From contig NZ_FOAI01000001.1 in assembly GCF_900109705.1 (NCBI RefSeq), positions 310,001-374,000 on the forward strand: a stretch of DNA of 64,000 nucleotides, read 5' to 3'. The stretch is from Roseivivax marinus. GTDB lineage: Bacteria > Pseudomonadota > Alphaproteobacteria > Rhodobacterales > Rhodobacteraceae. The notes beneath the pieces were generated by a model. It was not told the origin of the DNA. It ran no database searches and saw only the letters and a program-made list of their open reading frames with translations. The position numbers and the translations under genes are program-made. Of this stretch, positions 1 through 9,207 are shown piece by piece. The number at the start of each line of letters is the position of its first letter. The first letter of the stretch is position 1.

Positions 1-1
1 C

Positions 2-268
2 GGCATGCTCACGAGCTTCGTCTTCCGCGTCCGCAGCATTCCCGCCGCGCTCTACAAGGCGCTCGGCGGGTTCGCGACCAACGGCGTGAACATGACCAAG
101 CTCGAGAGCTACATCGTCGACGGCACCTTCGAGGCGGCGCAGTTCTACGCCGATATCGAGGGGCATCCCGAGGATCCGGCGGTGCAGCGCGCCTTCGACG
201 AACTGTCCTATTTCACGCACATGATGGACATCCTAGGCACCTATCCGCGCGACGCCCAGCGGCCCTGA
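2..268 (+). CDS. pheA: Prephenate dehydratase, C-terminal part (ACT domain)
   Basis: This gene runs in from the left edge, so only about the last 89 residues are visible. They form an ACT regulatory domain: a beta strand with FVFRV, a helix with IPAALYKALGGFA, then GVNMTKLESY, which matches the phenylalanine-binding segment of prephenate dehydratases. The enzyme turns prephenate into phenylpyruvate for phenylalanine synthesis, and the ACT domain gives feedback inhibition by phenylalanine. The catalytic domain lies outside the window, so the name rests on the ACT domain alone; another ACT-bearing enzyme is less likely because of the GxNMTKLES signature. The stop is followed after 3 bases by the end of a convergent gene. 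Confidence 0.85.
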   Translation, partial: GMLTSFVFRVRSIPAALYKALGGFATNGVNMTKLESYIVDGTFEAAQFYADIEGHPEDPAVQRAFDELSYFTHMMDILGTYPRDAQRP

Positions 269-271
269 CCG

Positions 272-526
272 TCAGGCGCGGGACCGGGCATCTGGATCGA
301 GCGACAGCCGCACCGGCCCGCCGGGATCGCGCAGGTCCACCTGTGTGCCACCGCGCGTGGCCCGCAGCGGAAGGGTCGCGGCCACAAGGCGCACGTCCTC
401 CATCAGCGGGCGCCAATCGTCGGACAGGCGGCGCGCGGCCTCGGACGGACAGAACGTCTTGTCGGTGCCGCGAGCGCGGGCCAGTGCCATCAAGGTCTCG
501 GCGATCCGGTCATCTTCAGGTGTCAT
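272..526 (-). CDS. DUF3253 family small protein
   Basis: An 84-residue protein matching the DUF3253 family, recognised from the run TFCPSEAARRL followed by DWRPLMEDVR and a C-terminal segment with DLRDPGGPVRLSL. The fold is probably a small winged-helix-like domain, but no biochemical role is established for the family that I know of. It has no signal peptide or membrane segment, so it should be cytoplasmic. It converges with the pheA end at 268. The start is the only in-frame ATG that gives the complete domain. Confidence 0.75.
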   Translation of the reverse strand: MTPEDDRIAETLMALARARGTDKTFCPSEAARRLSDDWRPLMEDVRLVAATLPLRATRGGTQVDLRDPGGPVRLSLDPDARSRA

Positions 527-693
527 GTCTGCGATCCTAGCTCCCCGCCGCTGCGGGGCGAGCGGCGAAAAGTCGTGCGATTCCCGGCGAACGGCCTATC
601 ATTGTCGCATCGTTCGGGGGTGAAAGGCCGAGACATGGCGGTCCGGGGGGGCAGCGCAGCGGTATCGGGCGCGCGACTGCGCGGGGGCGCGGC

Positions 694-1206
694 ATGACCG
701 TAATCCATGCCCTTCCCGTGGGTGGGGGTATCCTCGCCCTGGCGCCGATGCCGGGCGCAGACGGCGACTTCGCCGCGGATCTCGCGCATATCCTCGACTG
801 GACCCCGGCGCTGGTGATCTCGCTCGCCACCACCAACGAGATGGCCGCCGCGGGTGCTGGCGACCTCGGTCCACGTCTCCAGCAGCGGGCGACGCGCTGG
901 CTGCACATTCCGGTTCCCGACATGGAAGCCCCGGACGACGAGGCGACGGCACTCTGGGCCGACGCGAGTCGCTTTGCCTGCCGCGCGCTCACGGGCGGCG
1001 GCCGCGTCCTGATCCACTGCAAGGCGGGTATCGGGCGCTCGGGCATGGCGGCGCTGCGGCTGATGATCGAGGCTGGCGAGGCACCGGACGAGGCGCTCGA
1101 CCGGCTGCGCGCCGTGCGGCCCGGCGCCGTCGAGACGGACGTGCAGTTACACTGGGCGATGTCGGCCCCGCGCGAGGCCGCCCGCTTCGTCCGAGGGAAG
1201 GGCTGA
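694..1206 (+). CDS. Dual-specificity/tyrosine phosphatase family protein
   Basis: A 170-residue cytoplasmic protein with the cysteine phosphatase signature HCKAGIGRSG at residues 108-117. This gives nucleophile Cys109 and phosphate-binding Arg115 of the CX5R loop. Asp76 or Asp81 in the PVPDMEAPDD segment is a reasonable general acid. The length fits a single-domain phosphatase of the DSP/PTP-like class. The physiological substrate cannot be told from sequence. The gene stands alone between a convergent small gene and a gene-free stretch. Confidence 0.8.
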   Translation: MTVIHALPVGGGILALAPMPGADGDFAADLAHILDWTPALVISLATTNEMAAAGAGDLGPRLQQRATRWLHIPVPDMEAPDDEATALWADASRFACRALTGGGRVLIHCKAGIGRSGMAALRLMIEAGEAPDEALDRLRAVRPGAVETDVQLHWAMSAPREAARFVRGKG

Positions 1207-1535
1207 ACAGGACGCGGGTGGCAGCGCGTACGCGCGAGCTCCGACGTTGGCTCATTCAGAACAGCGCCGCGGCTTCGGGTCCGCGGTTGCCTCGCGTGGT
1301 CAGATGCGGGCGCCTCGTGCCACTGGCGACATGCCGTACAGGACCATGACGCCCAGGTGCCGATGTCGACGCCGAACCGTCCGCGGGACACTCTCTCCGA
1401 ATGCTTGTTCCGCCAAGTGCGCCGCGTGGTGGTCCACGTCCTGACAAGCGGAAAGAAGGCCGGGGCACACGACAGCGGCGTCCCCGGTACGACTCGGGGC
1501 GCGCTCATCTCAAACGGCGGTTGGGGGAGTGAGGT
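1207..1535. other. Gene-free stretch
   Basis: About 330 bases between the phosphatase stop and the 3' end of ffs. Open frames here are short, lack ribosome sites and have the arginine-rich look of GC-rich noise. I see no hairpin with a T-run, no repeat and no recognisable promoter. Confidence 0.5.
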
Positions 1536-1629
1536 GAGAGGCTGGAAAACGACCCAAGCGGGGCTCGTTACGGCTGCTTCCTTCCGGACCTGACCGGGTT
1601 GGCGAGGCGCCTGCCCGCACCAACCTCTC
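1536..1629 (-). ncRNA. ffs: Signal recognition particle RNA (4.5S / small SRP RNA)
   Basis: The minus strand carries the SRP RNA core GGTCAGGTCCGGAAGGAAGC and the following GCAGCC. This is the conserved domain IV hairpin that binds Ffh. The ends were set by a perfect 10-pair terminal stem: 1620-1629 pairs with 1536-1545 (one G-U pair). The resulting 94 nt fits the roughly 95-100 nt bacterial small SRP RNA. With Ffh it targets nascent membrane proteins to FtsY and SecYEG. It lies just downstream of the cyclic nucleotidase gene on the same strand, leaving about 48 bases for a promoter. Confidence 0.93.
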
Positions 1630-1677
1630 AAGGCTCGATTTAGTGGCTCCGCACGGGATTCGCAACCCCGGCCCGGA

Positions 1678-3627
1678 TCAGAGGTGCAGGCGGAAGAGCG
1701 CGTAGCCCTCGGCATCCGTCACCCCGGTGTCCTCCAGGCCGAGCCTGCGTGCGAGGCTCTTGTGACGTCGCGCGCCGGGGCCGGTGCGCAGCCGCGCCGT
1801 GGTGCCGGGCATCGCGGCGAATCGCCAGCCTGCACAGCGCGGTTCCTCGTTGTCGCCGGGTCCGAGGCGGCTCAGCATCCGGGCGAGGATATCGGGCACC
1901 GTGGACGCGTCGGCGTGGCGCAGCTGCGCGTCGGCGAGGTCCGGAAAGCCGTTGCTGCCCGCCGCGCGGTAGTCGGTGACGGCGACATCCACCGGGTCGT
2001 CCTCCGCCAACGGGCCGTCCACCGTCACCAGGTCGCGCACGCGGTCTCCGACCGGGCGGGACAGGTCGATACGCCAGCCCAGCCCGTCCACCGTGTCGAT
2101 GTCGTAGCCCGGGACCACAAGATCGCGCAGCGGCACGTCGCGGGCGCCGGGCGTGACGGTGCGAAACGCACGGGCCGACCGCTCGAGCCACTGGCGCAGG
2201 ACCGCGCCGCGCACGCGCCGCACCTGCACCGTGTTCGCGAAGGGCGACAGCCGCGCGAGGTCCCGCACCAGCAGCGGGCCGGGCGCGATGTCCACGTAGT
2301 CCGAGGGATCGCCGCGCCCGCCGGTGGAAAACAGCGACGTGGCCACCAGCAGCGGAGTGCCATCGGACCGGTCGAGCCCGACCTCGTCGAGATGGGCCCG
2401 CACCGCCCGCGCCACGCAGCGCGCCATTGCGTGATCGCCCGCATCGGCGAAATAGCTGGTGAGCGGCGCCGAAAGCTCGGTCACCGGGCGGCGGATGCGG
2501 GCGAGGGTCCGGCGATGCGCCGGCTCCAGAGCGTTCAGGACCCGGGCGTAGAGCGCGGCCGCCTCGCCGGTCCCGGCGGCGCCCGGCGCAACCGGAAGGG
2601 CGGTCGCCGGGACAAGCGAGGCGCTGCCGCGCAGCACACTACAGCGGCCGTCGTCCCGGCACCGGAGCCGCAGGTCGATGCGGCCAAGATGGGTGCCCCG
2701 GCTGCCCGGCGATACGATCGGCGCAAGGCCGGGCTCGGGGACCGCCGCCGGGCGCGGACCGGCGGACAGGCGGGCGCCGGCGTTTTCGCCGTTCCACGCG
2801 CCCCGCCCGGCACCGGGAACCATGACCGGCGAGGGCGCGGCACGCAGCGTGTGGCTGTGCCCGGCGACGACGGCGTCGACCCCCGGCACCCGGGCAACAT
2901 CGAGCGCGCCCGCATCGGCATCGCGCGACTCCCCCTCCGCGTCGTCGTCGATCCCGGCGTGGCAAAGTGCGATGACGATATCGGCCCCGGCCGCGCGCAA
3001 CTCGGGGACCATGCGTCGGGCGCAGTCGGCCATCGGCTCGGCCCGAAGCGCCCCGCCGAGCCGGGCGCGGTCCCAGGTCAGGGTTTCGACCGGCGCGAAG
3101 CCCACCACTCCGATCCGCAGCCGGCGCCAGCGTCCGGCGAGGTCGCGAATCTCGCGCCGCAGGATCGTCCATGGAGGGAACAGCGCCTCGGCCGCGGCCC
3201 CGGCGGGGCGCAGGTTGGCCAGGACCACAGGAAAACCCGCGGCGCCGTGGCACCGGCGCAGCATGCCAAGTCCGTAGTCGAACTCATGGTTGCCGACGGT
3301 GGCGGCGTCATAGCCCAGAAGGTTCATCACCGTGATCGCGGGATGCGCCGCGTCGTGGTCCGCGGCCAGCCTTCTGGCGGCCCAGTCGCCCATCGCCGTC
3401 CCCTGGATGACGTCGCCGTTGTCCACGAGGATCCCGTTCGACGTGCGCGCCCGGTGCACCGCCACGTGCCGCGCGAGCGCCGCGAGGCCGCGCCTCGGAT
3501 CGGGACGGTCGGTGGCGTAGTCGTGGGGATAGAGGTGCATGTGCAGGTCGGTCGTCGCCAGAACGCTGACCAGAGCCTCGCTTGCAATGGTTTCCTTCGG
3601 TGCCGGACGAGTCGCGTCCGCGTCCAT
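1678..3627 (-). CDS. cpdB: 2',3'-cyclic-nucleotide 2'-phosphodiesterase / 3'-nucleotidase-like metallophosphatase
   Basis: A 649-residue member of the 5'-nucleotidase/CpdB superfamily, expected to hydrolyse 2',3'-cyclic nucleotides and 3'-nucleotides. The N-terminal calcineurin-like domain shows Asp27 and His29 (TTDLHMH), NGDVIQG at 70-76, GNHEFD at 112-117, His223 and GHSH at 256-259, which together make the two-metal site. The C-terminal half has the nucleotide-binding domain, with YDIDTVDGLGW and DYRAAGSNGF. I chose ATG at 3627 because a strong GGGAGGGGG ribosome site precedes it. Oddly, no signal peptide is visible although classic CpdB is periplasmic. It is divergent from nudC. Confidence 0.8.
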   Translation of the reverse strand: MDADATRPAPKETIASEALVSVLATTDLHMHLYPHDYATDRPDPRRGLAALARHVAVHRARTSNGILVDNGDVIQGTAMGDWAARRLAADHDAAHPAITVMNLLGYDAATVGNHEFDYGLGMLRRCHGAAGFPVVLANLRPAGAAAEALFPPWTILRREIRDLAGRWRRLRIGVVGFAPVETLTWDRARLGGALRAEPMADCARRMVPELRAAGADIVIALCHAGIDDDAEGESRDADAGALDVARVPGVDAVVAGHSHTLRAAPSPVMVPGAGRGAWNGENAGARLSAGPRPAAVPEPGLAPIVSPGSRGTHLGRIDLRLRCRDDGRCSVLRGSASLVPATALPVAPGAAGTGEAAALYARVLNALEPAHRRTLARIRRPVTELSAPLTSYFADAGDHAMARCVARAVRAHLDEVGLDRSDGTPLLVATSLFSTGGRGDPSDYVDIAPGPLLVRDLARLSPFANTVQVRRVRGAVLRQWLERSARAFRTVTPGARDVPLRDLVVPGYDIDTVDGLGWRIDLSRPVGDRVRDLVTVDGPLAEDDPVDVAVTDYRAAGSNGFPDLADAQLRHADASTVPDILARMLSRLGPGDNEEPRCAGWRFAAMPGTTARLRTGPGARRHKSLARRLGLEDTGVTDAEGYALFRLHL

Positions 3628-3829
3628 GCCGTTCCCCCTCCCAGTGACGGCGGCCGCCCTCCCGTCGCGGTGCCGTGCGTCAGACGCACCATAGGTGAGG
3701 GGTTTCATTAGCCGCAACCCGCAGTTGCAGATTCCGATGGAGGACGCGGCAGCGCGCCGCAGCACATTGTCTCGCCGCGCCGGGCGTGAGAGGTCTTGCG
3801 CCGACGGGACGGGACCGGGGAAGCGGCGC

Positions 3830-4822
3830 ATGCGCGACGACGGCATCATCACATTCGGCGGCTCCGGCCTCGACCGGGCGGCCGAGCTGCGCGGCGATCC
3901 GTCGGCGATCGCGGCGCTGGCCGCCGATCCCGCGGCGCGGGCGATGGTCATGTGGCAAGGCAAACCGCTGACAGGGAACCCTGCCCCCGCGGGTGACGGC
4001 ACCGGCCCGGCGGCGCTGGCGTGGATCGGGCTCGGTCACCCGGCACTCGAGGACGCGCGGTCCGCCCCGATCCTGCTCGGGCGCGATGACGACGGCAGGC
4101 CGCTCTTCGCCGCCGAACTCGATGCATGGGAACCGCCCGACCTCGACGCGGCCGCCCTCGGCGCATTCGCCGACCCGAGCGAGCAGTGGCACCCCGAACT
4201 GACCGGCACCGGGTCATTCGTCGAGCTGCGCCGGGTGATGACGACGCTCTCGGCGCGGGACGCCGAGCTTGCGGCGACGGCCCGCGCGCTGTTCGGCTGG
4301 CATCGCAGCCACGGCTTCTGTGCCCGCTGCGGCGCGCGCTCGGAGGTCGCGCAGGGCGGCTGGCAGCGGCTCTGCCCGGCCTGCGGCGCGCATCACTTCC
4401 CGCGCACCGACCCGGTGGTCATCATGCTGGTGACCCGCGGCAACCGCGCACTGCTCGGCCGCAGCCCCGGCTGGCCCGAGGGGATGTATTCCTGCCTCGC
4501 GGGGTTCGTCGAACCGGGCGAGACGATCGAGGCCGCGGTGCGCCGCGAGGTCCACGAGGAGGTCGGCGTCCGCGTGGGCCGCGTGGACTACCTCGCGAGC
4601 CAGCCCTGGCCGTTCCCGGCCTCGCTGATGATCGGCTGCCACGGTATCGCCGAGAGCGACGAGATCGTCCGCGATCCCGCCGAGATCGAGCACGCGCTCT
4701 GGATCGAACGCGAGGACCTCGCCGCCGCCTTCGCGGGCGACCACCCCACCGTGTCGCCGGCCCGGCCCGGCGCCATCGCCCGGGCGCTCCTGCGCAACTG
4801 GCTTGCGGACCGGCGGTATTGA
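3830..4822 (+). CDS. nudC: NADH pyrophosphatase NudC (NAD-capped RNA decapping)
   Basis: A 330-residue Nudix hydrolase with the full NudC layout. An N-terminal domain is followed by a zinc ribbon (Cys164, Cys167, Cys182, Cys185). The Nudix box starting at Gly225 reads GFVEPGETIEAAVRRE followed by VHEEVGV, and the NudC-specific SQPWPFP motif is at 257-263. It cleaves NADH or NAD to NMN(H) and AMP, and in E. coli it removes NAD caps from RNA. The start at 3830 was preferred over longer in-frame starts because the domain begins there and a GGGGAAG ribosome site precedes it. It is divergent from the cyclic nucleotidase, another nucleotide-salvage enzyme. Confidence 0.92.
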   Translation: MRDDGIITFGGSGLDRAAELRGDPSAIAALAADPAARAMVMWQGKPLTGNPAPAGDGTGPAALAWIGLGHPALEDARSAPILLGRDDDGRPLFAAELDAWEPPDLDAAALGAFADPSEQWHPELTGTGSFVELRRVMTTLSARDAELAATARALFGWHRSHGFCARCGARSEVAQGGWQRLCPACGAHHFPRTDPVVIMLVTRGNRALLGRSPGWPEGMYSCLAGFVEPGETIEAAVRREVHEEVGVRVGRVDYLASQPWPFPASLMIGCHGIAESDEIVRDPAEIEHALWIEREDLAAAFAGDHPTVSPARPGAIARALLRNWLADRRY

Positions 4823-4892
4823 CGACACATTTCCGTCGCGATCCGGCGTCAGACCGGAGCGAGCGGCATTCGGGACGGGCAGGCGACGCATC

Positions 4893-5360
4893 ATGGAATT
4901 TTCGGTAAAGGAAGACGTCGAAGGCACCCAGAACGAGGTATTCGACGCGCTGGGCGACCTCGAGGCGATCGAGCGTGCGGCGATGCGCCGGGGCGTCGAG
5001 ATCAGCAGAACCGACCCGCCCGGGGGACCCGGCGAGGGCAGCACCTGGGCGGTGCGCTTCCGGTATCGCGGCCGGATGCGCGACGCCGAGATCACGCTGA
5101 CCGAGTATGCCCCGCCCCAGCGGATGGCCTGCCTCGCCCACTCCGGGGGGCTGGACGTGCGCACGGTACTCGACGTGGTGGCCCTGTCGCGCACCCGCAC
5201 CCGGATTGCTGCCGACACGGTGCTGATGCCGAGAACACTGTCGGCGCGGCTTCTGGTGCAGTCCCTCAAGCTCGCGCGCAGCTCCATCACGAAGCGGATG
5301 AAGGCACGCTCCACCGAATTCGCCCGCGACCTCGAAACGCGGATCCGCCGCGCCGGGTAG
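4893..5360 (+). CDS. SRPBCC family protein
   Basis: A 155-residue protein with the START/Bet v 1-like (SRPBCC) pattern: an N-terminal strand MEFSVKEDV, a helix EVFDALGDLEAIERAA, then alternating strands and a long C-terminal helix. Such folds bind hydrophobic ligands, but the ligand here is unknown. No signal peptide or membrane segment is visible. The ATG at 4893 lies 70 bases after nudC and may be cotranscribed with it. The arginine/lysine-rich C-terminal helix is the only unusual feature. Confidence 0.7.
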   Translation: MEFSVKEDVEGTQNEVFDALGDLEAIERAAMRRGVEISRTDPPGGPGEGSTWAVRFRYRGRMRDAEITLTEYAPPQRMACLAHSGGLDVRTVLDVVALSRTRTRIAADTVLMPRTLSARLLVQSLKLARSSITKRMKARSTEFARDLETRIRRAG

Positions 5361-5787
5361 GCCCGCCGGGGCGACTGTGGGGGGCATCGGATGCTTTCGG
5401 CGTAGCGAACTGATCCGGGAAGACGCGGCGGGCAGAGCGATGCGCCCGAGGCAGGACGCCTCCGGCGGAGATAGTCCGATCAGGTGAAGCTGCGGCACGT
5501 CTCGCGGGAAGGCCGCGCGAAGATCGGCGCTCGGTAGGGCGCCTCGCGGGACGGTCGCGCGCCCCCACGACATCGTACAGGCCGCGAAGATTGCATCGCG
5601 GCCGCGCCTCGCCACATGCCCCGACCGGGAGACCGGGCGCTCCGGGACCGTTGCGACCGCGTCCGGTGCGGGTGTGGGTGGGCCTCACGCTTCACCTCGG
5701 CCTCGCACCCGTGACGTCGTCGCGGGGTGACGTGGTCGGCACCGCGGCTCGGGCGGCGCTGCAAGAGATGCCGCGCGCCGAGCGCCC
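5361..5787. other. Gene-free stretch between convergent genes
   Basis: About 427 bases between the ends of the SRPBCC gene and hemC. I see no convincing gene, RNA or T-tailed hairpin. Small frames in it overlap the hemC 3' end and have no ribosome site. Confidence 0.5.
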
Positions 5788-6744
5788 TCAGCGCCCGGTG
5801 ATCCAGTCCATGAAGTCGCTGCCCGCCCGCGCGATCAGGTCCTGCGCGAGGTCGCGGCCCATGGCGGCGCCATCTGCCACGGGGCCGCTGCGCTCTCCGG
5901 CATGGGCTTCGGAGCCGTCCGGGCGCAGCACCTCTCCGCGCAGGCGGAGCGTGCCGTCGGCCACCTCGGCGAGGCCTGCGATAGGCGTCTCGCACGAGCC
6001 GTCCAGCGCGGCGAGGAAGGCGCGTTCCGCGGCCAGTCGCTCGGCGGTGGCGGCACAGTGGATCGCCGCCAGCATGTGCGCCGCGCGGTCGTCCTCGGCG
6101 CGGCGCTCGATGCCGATGGCGCCCTGCGCCACCGCCGGGAGCATGTCCTCGGGCGGGACCGGCGTCTGCGGCAGTTCCTCGGCCATGTTCAAACGGTGAA
6201 GGCCCGCCAGAGCGAGGAAAGTGACGTCGGCCACGCCGTCCTCGAGCTTTTTCAGCCGGGTCTGCACGTTGCCGCGGAATTCGACCACCTGCAGGTCCGG
6301 ACGGCGCTGCAAGACCTGCGCGCGGCGCCGCAGGCTGGAGGTGCCGACGACGGCGCCCTTCGGCAGTTCGGCGATGGATGACAGCGCCGGCGAGATGAAC
6401 GCGTCGCGCGGATCCTCGCGGGGGAGGTAAGTGTCGAGCGTCAGCCCCTCGGGCTGCAGCACCGGCATGTCCTTCATGGAGTGCACGGCAAGGTCGATCT
6501 CGCCCGAGAGCATCGCGGCCTCGATCTCGCGCGTGAAGAGGCCCTTGCCGCCGATCTCCTTCAGGGGGCGGTCGATGATCCGGTCGCCGGTGGTCTTGAT
6601 CACCACGATCTGGAACGCCTCGTGCGGCAGGTCGAAGGCGTCGGCCAGCCGGTCGCGGGTCTCGTTGGCCTGCGCCAGCGCCAGCGGCGAGCCGCGGGTG
6701 CCGAGCTTGAGGGGCGCGTCGGGGGAGGGCATCTCTTGCGTCAT
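5788..6744 (-). CDS. hemC: Hydroxymethylbilane synthase (porphobilinogen deaminase)
   Basis: A 318-residue enzyme that joins four porphobilinogen molecules into hydroxymethylbilane in haem, cobalamin and chlorophyll-type tetrapyrrole synthesis. Visible family marks are KLGTRGSPLALAQ near the N-terminus, GGKGLFTREIE, the HSMKDMP loop with catalytic Asp92, GTSSLRRRAQ, and GSCETPIAG with Cys251 as attachment point of the dipyrromethane cofactor. Start ATG at 6744; length is normal for the family. It is divergent from hemE, with 96 bases between starts, so the two may share a control region. Confidence 0.95.
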   Translation of the reverse strand: MTQEMPSPDAPLKLGTRGSPLALAQANETRDRLADAFDLPHEAFQIVVIKTTGDRIIDRPLKEIGGKGLFTREIEAAMLSGEIDLAVHSMKDMPVLQPEGLTLDTYLPREDPRDAFISPALSSIAELPKGAVVGTSSLRRRAQVLQRRPDLQVVEFRGNVQTRLKKLEDGVADVTFLALAGLHRLNMAEELPQTPVPPEDMLPAVAQGAIGIERRAEDDRAAHMLAAIHCAATAERLAAERAFLAALDGSCETPIAGLAEVADGTLRLRGEVLRPDGSEAHAGERSGPVADGAAMGRDLAQDLIARAGSDFMDWITGR

Positions 6745-6840
6745 GGGCCGCAGGGATAGGCGCGCGCGCGGTCCGGGGCAAGCGCGCTTGACACCCGGCC
6801 GCCCCTGTCGGACCACGGGCCGAACCTCAGGAGGGGCGAG

Positions 6841-7866
6841 ATGACCAAGACGATCCTGCGTGCCATGGCCGGAGAGACGCTGCCCACACCGCCGGTGTGG
6901 ATGATGCGGCAGGCTGGCCGCTACCTGCCGGAATACCGCGCCACGCGCGAGAAGGCCGGCGATTTCCTGTCGCTGTGCTACACGCCCGAGCTGGCCGCCG
7001 AGGTCACGCTGCAGCCGCTGCGGCGCTTCGATTTCGACGCGGCGATCCTGTTCGCCGACATTCTTCTGGTGCCGCAGGCGCTGGGGGCGGACCTGTGGTT
7101 CGTGAAGGGTGAAGGCCCGCGGCTGTCGACGATCACCACCGAGGACGATTTCGCCGCGCTGAAGCCCGTCCACGCCATCGACGAGACGCTGTCGCCGATC
7201 TACGAGACCGTGGGCATCCTCTCGCGCGAGCTGCCCTCGGACATCACGCTGATCGGTTTCGCCGGGGCGCCGTGGACCGTGGCGACCTACATGATCGCCG
7301 GGAAAGGCACGCCGGACCAGGGCCCGGCGCACGCGCTCAAGGACGAGAACCGGCCGCTCTTCGAGCAGCTACTGGGCAAGATCACCGAGGCCACGATCGA
7401 GTACCTTTCGCGCCAGATCGAGGCCGGGGCCGAGGTGGTGAAGGTCTTCGACAGCTGGGCGGGGTCGCTCAAGGGCGAGGATTTCGACCGCTACGCGGTG
7501 GAGCCCGCGCGTCTGATCGCCGAGGCGCTGAAGCGGCGTCACCCGGACGTGCCGGTCATCGCATTCCCGCGCGGCGCGGGCGAGCGGTTCGCGGGTCTGC
7601 ACGAACGCATCGGCGCGGAGTGCATCGCGCTCGACGACGGGGTGACGCCGGACTGGGCGGCGAAGCACGTTCAGGTTTCCGGCTGCGTGCAGGGCAATCT
7701 CGCATCGTCGCACATGGTCACGGGCGGCGAGGACTTGGTGCGCGAGACGCGCCGGGTGGTCGACGGCTTCAAGGGCGGCCCGCACATCTTCAACCTCGGC
7801 CACGGCATCACGCCGGACGCGGACCCCGACAACGTCTCGCGCATGATCGAGGCCATCAAGGGCTGA
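6841..7866 (+). CDS. hemE: Uroporphyrinogen decarboxylase
   Basis: A 341-residue enzyme that removes four carboxyls from uroporphyrinogen III to give coproporphyrinogen III. Family signatures are clear: [16 protein letters not shown] near the start, then [13 protein letters not shown] and FNLGHGI near the end. The ATG follows an excellent AGGAGGGG ribosome site. A TTGACA hexamer at 6788-6793 could be a -35 element, though I cannot see a matching -10. Together with hemC it covers non-adjacent steps of the same pathway; hemD and hemA are not in the window. Confidence 0.96.
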   Translation: MTKTILRAMAGETLPTPPVWMMRQAGRYLPEYRATREKAGDFLSLCYTPELAAEVTLQPLRRFDFDAAILFADILLVPQALGADLWFVKGEGPRLSTITTEDDFAALKPVHAIDETLSPIYETVGILSRELPSDITLIGFAGAPWTVATYMIAGKGTPDQGPAHALKDENRPLFEQLLGKITEATIEYLSRQIEAGAEVVKVFDSWAGSLKGEDFDRYAVEPARLIAEALKRRHPDVPVIAFPRGAGERFAGLHERIGAECIALDDGVTPDWAAKHVQVSGCVQGNLASSHMVTGGEDLVRETRRVVDGFKGGPHIFNLGHGITPDADPDNVSRMIEAIKG

Positions 7867-8231
7867 CGCTTCCCAGCGGCCGTATCCGGACCATCGGGGA
7901 GCGGGCGACACGGCACTCGTCGCAGGGTCAGGATCGGTCTGCTTTCGCCGCCCGGTGATCGCCCTGCTCGGCTGCAAGTGATAGCCACGCTCACTTTCAG
8001 CGTCCTGCGCGGTGCATTTCGACAGTCGTCGCTCGGGGGGCCCGCGAACCGACCCCCGGCATCTGCCGGCCGGGGCGTCCGCGTTGCTCAGCAGGTGCCA
8101 CAGCTCTGCACTGTGCGCCCCTCCCCCGCCGCGCGCCACCGCGCAGGGTGCCGGGCCGCATCGCACATTGCGTCCCCGCCGCCCGCCGCTAGGTTTCGCC
8201 TCAACCGGCGCAGGCGAAGGAGGCCCGTGAC
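7867..8231. other. Gene-free stretch upstream of ABC exporter
   Basis: About 365 bases between hemE and the ABC transporter pair. It must hold the exporter promoter, but no clear -35/-10 pair stands out. No T-tailed terminator for hemE was found by eye. The only firm signal is the AAGGAGG ribosome site near 8216-8222. Confidence 0.5.
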
Positions 8232-9170
8232 ATGACGGCGATGGTCGAGATCAGCGATGCGCGGAAGGTCTATGACGGGGGCTTCGAAGCCCTCAAGGGC
8301 GTGAGCCTGTCCATCGAGAAAGGCGAGATCCTCGCGCTGCTCGGACCGAACGGCGCCGGCAAGACGACGCTGATCTCCTGCATCTGTGGCATCGCCGTGC
8401 CGACCGGCGGACAGATCCGCGTGGGCGGACACGATGTGGTGCGCGACTTCCGCAAGGCCCGCTCGCTCGTCGGACTTGTGCCGCAGGAGGTCAATCTCGA
8501 GCCCTTCGAGAAGGTCTGGAACACCGTGCGCTTCACCCGCGGCGTGTTCGGACGCCCGCGCGACGATGCCCATCTCGAGGACATCCTTCGCCGCCTCTCC
8601 CTGTGGGAAAAGCGCTACGCCAAGATCAACGAGCTGTCGGGCGGCATGAAGCGCCGGGTGCTGATCGCCAAGGCGTTGTCTCACGACCCCGAGGTGCTGT
8701 TCCTCGACGAGCCCACTGCGGGCGTCGACGTCGAACTCCGCCGCGACATGTGGCGGATCGTGGCGGACCTGAAGGCCGCCGGCACAACCATCATCCTGAC
8801 GACCCACTACATCGAGGAGGCCGAGGCCATCGCCGACCGCATCGGCGTCATCAGCCGCGGCTCGCTCATGCTGGTCGAGGAAAAGGACGCGCTGATGACC
8901 CGGCTCGGCCGCAAGGAGCTGCGGATCGAGTTGCAGGAGCCGCTGGACGCGGTGCCGCCGCAGCTCTCGGAATTCGACCTTAGCCTCGAAGAGGACGGCC
9001 GGGTGCTGGTCTACAGCTACGACACCGGCGCCGAGCGCACCGGGATCGGGCGGCTGATGACGCGCATGACCGAAGCCGACATCGTGCTCCGCGACGTGCG
9101 CACACGGCAGAACTCGCTCGAGGATATCTTCGTGGACCTCGTGCACGACACCGGGACGGACGCGGCATGA
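8232..9170 (+). CDS. ABC-2 type exporter, ATP-binding protein
   Basis: A 312-residue cytoplasmic ATPase of the YadG/daunorubicin-resistance class. It has Walker A GPNGAGKT at 38-45, the signature [15 protein letters not shown], Walker [13 protein letters not shown], and the switch histidine in [10 protein letters not shown]. The last 80 residues form the accessory C-terminal domain usual for this class. It powers the membrane protein encoded 37 bases downstream. The substrate is unknown; relatives export drugs, polysaccharides or lipids. A strong AAGGAGG ribosome site fixes the start. Confidence 0.88.
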   Translation: MTAMVEISDARKVYDGGFEALKGVSLSIEKGEILALLGPNGAGKTTLISCICGIAVPTGGQIRVGGHDVVRDFRKARSLVGLVPQEVNLEPFEKVWNTVRFTRGVFGRPRDDAHLEDILRRLSLWEKRYAKINELSGGMKRRVLIAKALSHDPEVLFLDEPTAGVDVELRRDMWRIVADLKAAGTTIILTTHYIEEAEAIADRIGVISRGSLMLVEEKDALMTRLGRKELRIELQEPLDAVPPQLSEFDLSLEEDGRVLVYSYDTGAERTGIGRLMTRMTEADIVLRDVRTRQNSLEDIFVDLVHDTGTDAA

Positions 9171-9207
9171 GCCGGCTGCCCCGCCACCGCCAGACGGAGA
9201 CGACGCC

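Noticed and set aside
1684-3711. Long open frame antisense to the cyclic nucleotidase (675 codons)
   Set aside because: It mirrors the coding frame of a gene with intact motifs, is rich in Arg/Gly/His, and has no ribosome site. Long antisense frames are expected at this GC content.
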